From Gp7-AA6 sp036001245 (GTDB taxonomy: Bacteria; Acidobacteriota; Thermoanaerobaculia; UBA5066; Gp7-AA6): DNA of 6,800 nucleotides. The stretch spans positions 1 to 6,800 of the forward strand of contig DASYUL010000010.1 of the NCBI GenBank assembly GCA_036001245.1, written 5' to 3'. Positions 1 through 4,278 of this stretch are shown one piece after another. Position 1 is the stretch's first letter. Each line of letters starts with the position of its first letter. A program made the translations under genes and the position numbers. The notes under the pieces are model-generated. The model worked only from the letters and a program-made list of their open reading frames with translations. It was not told the DNA's origin and did no database searches.

Positions 1-86
1 TCGACCTGCGTCAAGCCCATCGGAGTCAGGAACTCCATCAGGAGAATTTCTCCCGGGTGCGTCGGGATTCGTCTTTCTGGAAGCAT
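1..86 (-). CDS. higA: HigA antitoxin, N-terminal fragment (window edge)
   Basis: Only the first 28 codons are present; the gene runs off the left edge. The reading is MLPERRIPTHPGEILLMEFL followed by TPMGLTQV. The HPGEIL...EFL.P.GLTQ pattern is the characteristic start of HigA-family XRE helix-turn-helix antitoxins. In this family the protein neutralises HigB in the cytoplasm and represses its own operon by binding a palindromic operator. The start ATG lies at 86-84, 13 nt after the higB stop, with a Shine-Dalgarno sequence overlapping that stop. Gene order (toxin then antitoxin) is the usual higBA order. The DNA-binding helices and the C-terminus lie outside the window, so intactness cannot be judged. 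Confidence 0.88.
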   Translation of the reverse strand, partial: MLPERRIPTHPGEILLMEFLTPMGLTQV

Positions 87-94
87 TTGTCTTT

Positions 95-101
95 CTCCCT
101 C
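95..101 (-). promoter_or_regulatory. Ribosome binding site of higA
   Basis: Read on the minus strand, GAGGGAG overlaps the TGA stop of higB and ends 8 nt before the higA ATG at 86-84. This fits translational coupling of antitoxin to toxin and supports the chosen higA start. Confidence 0.7.
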
Positions 102-390
102 AGTGGTAGTCGTCGAGCATCACGTCCGCGGGCCCGCCATCGGTCCAACGGAAGACGATCCTCCATTGATCGTTGACGCGGACACTGTGCCAACCTTTTC
201 GGTTGCCCTTCAGCGCCTCCAGCCGATTTCCGGGAGGAACGCGCAAATCCTCCAACGTCAGAGCTGCATTCAGCATGTCGAACTTCCGGTGGACAGCCGC
301 TCGTAGCCCTTGCGGGACCCGCATCGCTCGTCGCTGGCGACGGCCGTGGAAAAGGTCCGCCGTGACTGCATTCCCGAACGAAACGATCAT
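100..390 (-). CDS. higB: HigB toxin, RelE/ParE-superfamily mRNA interferase
   Basis: A complete 96-residue protein, the usual length for HigB. In this family it is a ribosome-dependent endoribonuclease that cleaves translated mRNA and is neutralised by HigA. Recognisable blocks are RKFDMLNAA (35-43), LEDLRVPPGNRLEALKG (46-62), the core strand VRVNDQWRIVFRW (70-82) and the C-terminal DDYH (93-96). The terminal Asp-Tyr-His matches catalytic residues described for plasmid Rts1 HigB. The further active-site His of Rts1 HigB (in KLHPLKG) aligns with Glu58 here; from memory this is common in chromosomal homologues. The start at 390 gives MIVSF, matching the family's MIxSF opening. No Shine-Dalgarno precedes it, and the candidate -10 lies only about 13 nt upstream, so the mRNA may be almost leaderless. 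higA follows directly. The toxin looks intact. Confidence 0.92.
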   Translation of the reverse strand: MIVSFGNAVTADLFHGRRQRRAMRVPQGLRAAVHRKFDMLNAALTLEDLRVPPGNRLEALKGNRKGWHSVRVNDQWRIVFRWTDGGPADVMLDDYH

Positions 391-402
391 CCCGCGGCAG
401 CG

Positions 403-408
403 ATCTTA
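403..408 (-). promoter_or_regulatory. Candidate -10 box of the higBA promoter
   Basis: On the minus strand TAAGAT matches the -10 consensus at four of six positions and lies 12 nt before the higB ATG. No clear -35 is seen at the right distance. It overlaps the left arm of the 405-433 palindrome, as expected for an autorepressed toxin-antitoxin promoter. Weak on sequence alone. Confidence 0.3.
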
Positions 409-433
409 CACGATTACCGGGCTAGCGTGTAAG
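405..433. promoter_or_regulatory. Perfect 8-bp inverted repeat, candidate HigA operator
   Basis: CTTACACG (405-412) and CGTGTAAG (426-433) are perfect inverted copies separated by 13 nt. The site sits 15 nt upstream of the higB start and overlaps the candidate -10. HigA-family antitoxins are known to bind palindromes in their own promoter. The half-site spacing of 21 nt centre to centre equals about two helical turns, which suits a dimeric HTH protein. Assignment to HigA is inferred from position. The next gene in the other direction begins over 220 nt away. Confidence 0.55.
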
Positions 434-508
434 GCATCTGATCGAATACATGAAGAAGGGCCGCGAAGGTCGTCGGTGGCGAGACGCCGGACTGCGGAAC
501 GAAGACGC

Positions 509-555
509 CTGGACGTTTGGATCAGTCCGTTTGGGTTCGATCCCCGTTGTCCAGA
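509..555 (+). other. tRNA-like fold (acceptor plus T-arm), possible relic or chance
   Basis: CTGGACG (509-515) can pair with TGTCCAG (548-554) over 7 bp, the last a G-U. Directly before the 3' arm, positions 531-547 form a T-arm-like hairpin with GGG/CCC plus a U-G pair around the 7-nt loop TTCGATC. The T-arm abuts the acceptor strand with no gap, as in a real tRNA, and an A follows at the discriminator position. Only 15 nt, holding a GGA-TCAG-TCC mini-hairpin, replace the D and anticodon arms, and no CCA is encoded. It cannot be a normal tRNA. It may be a decayed tRNA fragment, a structured leader, or coincidence. Confidence 0.2.
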
Positions 556-627
556 CTTCAAGGTCCAATGTCGAAGTGACCCCGGGCCCTGCCCCGAAAA
601 GCGAATCCCAAAGCGGGCGAGCGGGGC

Positions 628-633
628 TATACT
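628..633 (+). promoter_or_regulatory. Candidate -10 box of the bactofilin operon
   Basis: TATACT matches the -10 consensus at five of six positions and stands out in GC-rich surroundings. It lies 25 nt upstream of the bactofilin GTG, leaving room for a short leader with the ribosome binding site. No recognisable -35 is seen 16-18 nt upstream. Confidence 0.4.
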
Positions 634-644
634 GACTCTCTTTC

Positions 645-650
645 GGAGGA
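645..650 (+). promoter_or_regulatory. Ribosome binding site of the bactofilin gene
   Basis: GGAGGA lies 8 nt before GTG at 659. It decides the start, because the same frame stays open upstream to position 173 but has no family-like sequence there. Confidence 0.8.
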
Positions 651-658
651 CCCACCCT

Positions 659-1210
659 GTGGCATTCTTTGGCAAACCCGAAGCCCCCGTCGTCCCAACC
701 TCTCCCCATTCCCCGAATCTGCCGGAACGAGTCCCGACGCCGTCGGCTCCGACGCCGTCGACCGGCACGGCTTCGACAGCCGCGACGGTCATCGGTCCGA
801 AGGCCCGGCTCGTGGGCGACGTCTCCGGAGACGAAGACATCCTGATCAACGGCCGGGTCGAAGGAAAGATCCGGGTGGACCGGAAGGTCGTCGTCGCGAT
901 CGGCGCCGAGGTCGAAGGGGACGTCCAGGCAAAATCGGTCATCATCGGCGGCCGCGTCCACGGCCAGGTGACGGCGTCCGAGCGCGCGGAGCTCCTCCCG
1001 TCCGGACGAGTCCAGGGCAACGTCCACGCGCCGCGGATCGTCATGGCCGAAGGCGCTCAGATCCAGGGTCGGGTCGTGATGCCGAACGACGCCGCGACGC
1101 GGCCTCCTCTCTCGGGGCAGAAGCCCGAGGAGCCCGCGAAGCGTCCGCTGGCTCCACCGAAGTCCGAGGACGCGGTCCGCCCGCCGGCGTCTCCGGGCAG
1201 CGGCGGATGA
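659..1210 (+). CDS. Bactofilin (polymer-forming cytoskeletal protein)
   Basis: A 183-residue bactofilin. These proteins self-assemble without nucleotide into filaments at the inner face of the membrane and scaffold cell-wall enzymes, cell shape or polar complexes. The start MAFFGK resembles the short hydrophobic N-terminal membrane-targeting motif of the family. A Pro/Thr/Ser-rich linker follows (10-43), then the beta-helix domain (about 43-141), then a disordered Pro/Lys/Glu-rich tail (142-183). The domain shows rung repeats of the form [VI]xGxV: VEGKIRV (68-74), VEGDVQA (85-91), VHGQVTA (100-106), VQGNVHA (118-124) and IQGRVVM (135-141). The GTG start is set by a GGAGGA site; the frame is open to 173 but that upstream part is not conserved-looking. 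Its stop overlaps the next gene's ATG. The specific cellular role is unknown. Confidence 0.93.
   Translation: MAFFGKPEAPVVPTSPHSPNLPERVPTPSAPTPSTGTASTAATVIGPKARLVGDVSGDEDILINGRVEGKIRVDRKVVVAIGAEVEGDVQAKSVIIGGRVHGQVTASERAELLPSGRVQGNVHAPRIVMAEGAQIQGRVVMPNDAATRPPLSGQKPEEPAKRPLAPPKSEDAVRPPASPGSGG
734..760 (+). repeat. 15-bp-period direct repeat in the bactofilin linker
   Basis: The 12-mer CCGACGCCGTCG occurs at 734-745 and again at 749-760, a 15-bp period. It encodes consecutive PTPSA and PTPST units in the disordered N-terminal linker. This looks like a small in-frame duplication that extended the linker. Confidence 0.7.
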
Positions 1211-2721
1211 GCACGGAGGTCGCGCTCCAGCTCTTCGGAAATTACATCGGCGGCGAGTGGCTGCCGGCGGCTTCCGGCCGCACCTTCGAAAACCGCAACC
1301 CCGCCGACCACGACGATCTCGTCGGAATCTTTCCCGAGGGCGGCCGCGAAGACGTCGAGGCCGCGGTCGCGGCCGCCCGCAAGGCCTACCCCCGCTGGCG
1401 CGACACGCCCGCGCCGCGGCGAGCCGAGATCCTGTACGCGGCCGGCGCGATCCTGACTCGCGACAAAGAAGAGCTCGCGCGGTTGATGACCCGCGAGATG
1501 GGAAAGGTCCTCGCGGAAGCCCGAGGCGACGTGCAGGAAGCGATCGACATGGCGTTCCTCGCGGCGGGGGAGGGCCGGAGGCTCTTCGGATTCACGACCC
1601 CGTCGGAGCTGCCCAACAAGTTCGCGATGTGCGTGCGGCAGCCGATCGGTGTCTCCGCTCTCGTAACGCCCTGGAACTTTCCGATGGCGATTCCGGCGTG
1701 GAAGTCGATGGCGGCTCTGATCGCAGGCAACACCATCGTGATCAAGCCCGCCACCGCCACTCCCGCGTCCGTCGTGGCGCTCGCCCGGGTCTTCGAGGAA
1801 GCGGGGCTTCCTCCCGGGGTCTTCAACGTCGTGATCGGATCGGGGGGCGAAGTGGGGGACCCGCTCGTCACCCACGACGACGTGAAGGTCGTCTCGTTCA
1901 CGGGCTCGACCGACGTCGGCCGCCGGATCTCCTCGGCCTGCGCGCCCACTTTCAAGCGGCTGCACCTCGAGATGGGGGGCAAGAACGCAATCCTGATCCT
2001 CGAGGACGCGGACGTCGATCTCGCGATCGAAGGCGCGGTCTGGGGAGCGTTCGGGACGACCGGCCAGCGGTGCACCGCCGCCTCGCGCCTGCTCGTTCAC
2101 GAGGAGGTCGTCGGCGAGTTCACCGACAAGCTCGTGGCGCGCGCCCGGACGCTGCAGGTCGGCAACGGGCTCGAGCCGGGCGTGCAGGTCGGGCCGCTCG
2201 TCTCCGAGAGACAGCGCGAGACGGTCGCGAGATACGTCGAGATCGGCAAGCGCGAGGGCGCGACGCTTCTCTGCGGCGGCGAGAAGCTCACCGAGGGGGA
2301 GCTCTCGCGCGGCTGGTTTTTCGCGCCGACCGTCTTTGGAGATGCCACGCCAGACATGCGGATCTCCCGCGAGGAGATCTTCGGGCCGGTCACGACGGTG
2401 ATCCCGATCGGGTCGTTCGAGGAGGGGGTCCGGGTCGCGAACTCGGTCGAGTACGGTCTCTCCGGCTCGGTGTACACGCGGGACGTCGACCGGGCGTTCC
2501 GAGCAATGCGCGAGTTCGAGACCGGAATCTTCTACGTGAACTCGTCGACGATCGGCGCCGAGGTCCACCTTCCGTTCGGCGGCGTCAAGAACACGGGCAA
2601 CGGCCACCGCGAGGCGGGCATTGCCGGAATCGAGGTGTTCACCGAGTGGAAGTCAATCTACGTCGATTTCTCGGGACGCCTCCAGCGCGCCCAGATCGAC
2701 ACTCACGAGAGCGCCGACTGA
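1207..2721 (+). CDS. Aldehyde dehydrogenase family protein (semialdehyde dehydrogenase-like)
   Basis: A complete 504-residue ALDH that oxidises an aldehyde to a carboxylate with NAD(P)+ in the cytoplasm. Visible hallmarks are TPWNFP with oxyanion-hole Asn157, cofactor-binding Lys180, the Rossmann-loop FTGSTDVG (231-238), LEMGGKN with general base Glu255, GQRCT with nucleophile Cys289, EEIFGP (389-394) and LPFGG (455-459). The GTTGQRCTAASR and FGGVKNTGNGHREAG segments recall aminoadipate-semialdehyde and ketoglutarate-semialdehyde dehydrogenases more than short-chain betaine or retinal enzymes, but the substrate is not proven. Thr183 sits where NAD-specific ALDHs have Glu, so NADP+ use is possible. 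The ATG overlaps the bactofilin stop (ATGA) with no strong ribosome binding site, suggesting translational coupling. An aminotransferase follows 63 bp later, consistent with amino-acid catabolism. Confidence 0.93.
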   Translation: MSTEVALQLFGNYIGGEWLPAASGRTFENRNPADHDDLVGIFPEGGREDVEAAVAAARKAYPRWRDTPAPRRAEILYAAGAILTRDKEELARLMTREMGKVLAEARGDVQEAIDMAFLAAGEGRRLFGFTTPSELPNKFAMCVRQPIGVSALVTPWNFPMAIPAWKSMAALIAGNTIVIKPATATPASVVALARVFEEAGLPPGVFNVVIGSGGEVGDPLVTHDDVKVVSFTGSTDVGRRISSACAPTFKRLHLEMGGKNAILILEDADVDLAIEGAVWGAFGTTGQRCTAASRLLVHEEVVGEFTDKLVARARTLQVGNGLEPGVQVGPLVSERQRETVARYVEIGKREGATLLCGGEKLTEGELSRGWFFAPTVFGDATPDMRISREEIFGPVTTVIPIGSFEEGVRVANSVEYGLSGSVYTRDVDRAFRAMREFETGIFYVNSSTIGAEVHLPFGGVKNTGNGHREAGIAGIEVFTEWKSIYVDFSGRLQRAQIDTHESAD

Positions 2722-2725
2722 AGAA

Positions 2726-2787
2726 GTCCCACGTCCCGAGTCCCAGATCGAGGTCCCAAGGACTCCGGACGTAGGATTCAGGACGTG
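2726..2787 (+). repeat. Degenerate heptad-repeat array between two genes
   Basis: GTCCC begins at 2726, 2733, 2740 and 2753 (steps 7, 7, 13). GGAC or GGAT begins at 2760, 2767, 2774 and 2781 (steps 7, 7, 7). The second set is complementary in sense to the first, so the array is a loose inverted pair. Exact pairings are CACGTCC (2730-2736) with GGACGTG (2781-2787) and GAGTCC (2738-2743) with GGACTC (2760-2765). The last unit includes the GTG start codon of the aminotransferase. The pattern resembles short intergenic repeat families, but whether it recurs in the genome cannot be seen here. Confidence 0.6.
2773..2776 (+). promoter_or_regulatory. Ribosome binding site of the aminotransferase, inside a heptad unit
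   Basis: AGGA lies 8 nt before GTG at 2785. The motif bridges two heptad units, so the repeat itself appears to supply the translation signal. A second AGGA at 2780-2783 is too close to the GTG to serve it. Confidence 0.45.
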
Positions 2788-4092
2788 AGGAAGAAGACAG
2801 GGGCAATCGGAGCGGACGTCGCCGGACCTCGCCTTTCGGAGCGCGGCGACCGGATGCCGGCCTCGCCCATCCGCAAGCTCATGCCGCTCGCGGAGGACGC
2901 GAAGCGGCAGGGCGTGCGCGTCCTCCATCTGAACATCGGCCAGCCGGATCTGGAGACCCCGGCCGCCATGCGCGAGCGGCTGACCCGATACCCCGACCGG
3001 GTGATTGCCTACACGCCGTCGGGCGGGACGCCCGAGTACCTCGCGTATCTCTCCGAGTACTACCGGCGGCTCGGGTTCACCCTTTCGGCCGGGGAGCTCA
3101 TCGCGACGACCGGCGGAAGCGAAGCGGTTCTCTTCGCGCTTCTCGCCTGCGCCGACCCGGGAGGCGAGGCGCTCGTCCCCGAGCCCTTCTATACGAACTA
3201 CTCCGCCTTCGCGGCCATGGCCGGCGTGCGGCTCGTGCCCTTGACCACGCGCGTGGAGGATGGCTTCCACCTGCCGGGCCGCGACGCGTGGGAGCGGGCG
3301 TGCACTCCGCGTACGCGGTTCGTCCTCCTCTGCAACCCGAACAACCCGACCGGCACGGTCTACTCGCCCGAGGAGCTCGAGATGGTCGCGGCCTTCTGTC
3401 GCGACCGCGGGCTGTTCCTGATCGTCGACGAGGTCTACCGCGAGTTCGTCTACGACGGCCGCCGGAGCGTGAGCGCGCTCGCGCTCGAGGGTTCCGAGGA
3501 CGCCGTCGTCGTCGTGGACAGCCTTTCGAAGCGATACAGCGCCTGCGGGCTCCGGCTCGGCTGTCTCGTCACGCGAAACCCCGAGGTTCACCGGGCTTGC
3601 CTGCGGATGGCGCAGGGCCGGCTCTCCCCGCCGGGTCTCGCGCAGTTCGTCGCCGTCGGCGCGCGCGACCTTCCTCCGGAGTACGTCACGGAGGTCGTCT
3701 CCGAGTACGAGCACCGCCGCAACGTTCTCTACGAGGGGCTGAGCCAGATTCCCGGGGTCTTCCTGACGCAGCCCGAGGGCGCGTTCTACTTCGTCGCTCG
3801 GCTGCCGATCGCCGATTGCGACCACTTCGCGAGCTGGATGCTGTCGGACTTCCACCTGCGCGGGGCGACGGTCATGGTGGCTCCGGCGCGCGGCTTCTAC
3901 GCGACTCCCGGACTCGGGTCGGATCAGGTCCGGATCGCGTACGTTCTGAAATCGGAGGACCTGCGGGACGCCGTGGAGATCATCGCCGCAGGGCTCGAGG
4001 CGTACGCCCGCGAGCGCGAGCGGCCGCCTCTGCGTTCGAAAGCCGGAGTCCGCCGGAACGGGCCCGACTTCTCGACCCCCGTCGGAAGCTAG
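2785..4092 (+). CDS. Class I/II PLP-dependent aminotransferase (AspC-like)
   Basis: A complete 435-residue fold-type I aminotransferase. It moves an amino group between an amino acid and a 2-oxoacid in the cytoplasm. Conserved sites are IGQPDLETP (51-59), GGSEA (110-114), NPNNPTG with Asn187, VDEVY with Asp215 and Tyr218 contacting the PLP ring, SLSKRYSACGLRLG with Schiff-base Lys249 and phosphate-binding Arg257, and VRIAY with Arg383 for the substrate carboxylate. The GTG start at 2785 is preferred because LSERGDRMPASPIRKL, a conserved opening for this group, begins before the only later ATG (2854), and no other usual start codon lies between. The first ~15 residues and the basic tail (408-435) look non-conserved. 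The upstream dehydrogenase suggests a shared catabolic route. Substrate specificity cannot be read from sequence; aspartate, aromatic or 2-aminoadipate are all possible. Confidence 0.92.
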   Translation: MRKKTGAIGADVAGPRLSERGDRMPASPIRKLMPLAEDAKRQGVRVLHLNIGQPDLETPAAMRERLTRYPDRVIAYTPSGGTPEYLAYLSEYYRRLGFTLSAGELIATTGGSEAVLFALLACADPGGEALVPEPFYTNYSAFAAMAGVRLVPLTTRVEDGFHLPGRDAWERACTPRTRFVLLCNPNNPTGTVYSPEELEMVAAFCRDRGLFLIVDEVYREFVYDGRRSVSALALEGSEDAVVVVDSLSKRYSACGLRLGCLVTRNPEVHRACLRMAQGRLSPPGLAQFVAVGARDLPPEYVTEVVSEYEHRRNVLYEGLSQIPGVFLTQPEGAFYFVARLPIADCDHFASWMLSDFHLRGATVMVAPARGFYATPGLGSDQVRIAYVLKSEDLRDAVEIIAAGLEAYARERERPPLRSKAGVRRNGPDFSTPVGS

Positions 4093-4095
4093 CCC

Positions 4096-4128
4096 GGCGC
4101 GGAGCGGCGAGCCCGCGGCTTCCGCGCC
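4096..4128 (+). terminator. GC-rich stem-loop, possible transcription terminator without T-run
   Basis: GGCGCGGA (4096-4103) and TCCGCGCC (4121-4128) are perfect inverted copies, extendable by two G-C pairs past a one-base bulge. The hairpin begins 3 nt after the aminotransferase stop codon. No T-run follows, so it is not a canonical intrinsic terminator. It may be a weak terminator or an mRNA 3' stabiliser. Confidence 0.4.
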
Positions 4129-4175
4129 GCGTTCATGCGTGTCGAGGAGAGAGTTCCACTGTACGACGCGATGTC

Positions 4176-4193
4176 GGCGGACGAATGTCCGCT
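4176..4193 (+). repeat. Short perfect hairpin upstream of the Asp-box gene
   Basis: GCGGAC (4177-4182) and GTCCGC (4187-4192) pair perfectly around a GAAT tetraloop, with a flanking G-U at 4176/4193. It lies about 30 bp upstream of the candidate -10. It could be a binding site or part of termination of the upstream unit; its function is not known. Confidence 0.4.
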
Positions 4194-4221
4194 CGATCGA
4201 CGTTCCGGGCGAGCGGCTCGA

Positions 4222-4227
4222 TAAGAT
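4222..4227 (+). promoter_or_regulatory. Candidate -10 box for the Asp-box protein gene
   Basis: TAAGAT matches the -10 consensus at four of six positions. TCGACG (4197-4202) matches four of six positions of -35, but the spacer of 19 nt is longer than usual. The location, 51 nt before the start codon, is plausible. Weak. Confidence 0.25.
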
Positions 4228-4266
4228 ACGGCGCCGAAAAAAAGACCGCGCGCGTCACCCGAATTC

Positions 4267-4272
4267 AGGAGG
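4267..4272 (+). promoter_or_regulatory. Ribosome binding site of the Asp-box protein gene
   Basis: AGGAGG, a perfect anti-Shine-Dalgarno match, lies 6 nt before GTG at 4279. It fixes the start just before a signal-peptide-like sequence. Confidence 0.85.
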
Positions 4273-4278
4273 TCGTTC

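Larger units (their letters stand above)
391..658. other. Divergent intergenic region between higBA and bactofilin
   Basis: There is no credible gene in these 268 bases. A 61-codon frame from 450 lacks a ribosome binding site and any family resemblance. The region should hold the promoters of both higBA (leftward) and the bactofilin (rightward). It contains the palindrome at 405-433, the tRNA-like fold at 509-555, a 5-bp inverted repeat ACTTC/GAAGT (555-559 and 573-577), and GCCCCG/CGGGGC arms (591-596 and 622-627) next to the TATACT box. Confidence 0.7.
4093..4278. other. Intergenic region with clustered inverted repeats
   Basis: This 186-bp gap separates the aminotransferase from the secreted protein. 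It holds a GC-rich stem at 4096-4128, a tight hairpin at 4176-4193, the palindrome TCGATCGA at 4193-4200, the palindrome CGAGC-G-GCTCG at 4210-4220, a -10-like TAAGAT, and a run of seven A at 4237-4243. I see no gene in it. Confidence 0.6.

Noticed and set aside
482..555. A full-length tRNA gene ending at the TTCGATC T-loop
   Set aside because: At normal tRNA length the 5' end (near 482) does not pair with TGTCCAG. The matching acceptor strand is at 509, too close to allow D and anticodon arms.
450..635. 61-codon plus-strand frame in the intergenic region
   Set aside because: No ribosome binding site, low-complexity Arg/Gly/Ser composition and no recognisable motif; it covers the tRNA-like fold and overlaps the TATACT promoter box.
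173..658. Upstream extension of the bactofilin reading frame
   Set aside because: The frame is open from 173, but this part overlaps higB on the other strand, has no family-like sequence, and the GGAGGA site with GTG at 659 marks the real start.
1057..2607. Long minus-strand frame opposite the aldehyde dehydrogenase
   Set aside because: Arg/Asp-rich antisense shadow typical of GC-rich DNA; the plus strand encodes a full ALDH with all catalytic motifs.
2653..3855. 400-codon minus-strand frame opposite the aminotransferase
   Set aside because: Antisense shadow with biased composition; the plus-strand protein has intact PLP motifs.
4237..4243. Run of seven A as a minus-strand terminator T-run
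   Set aside because: No stable stem lies on the appropriate side of the run, and no minus-strand gene ends here.
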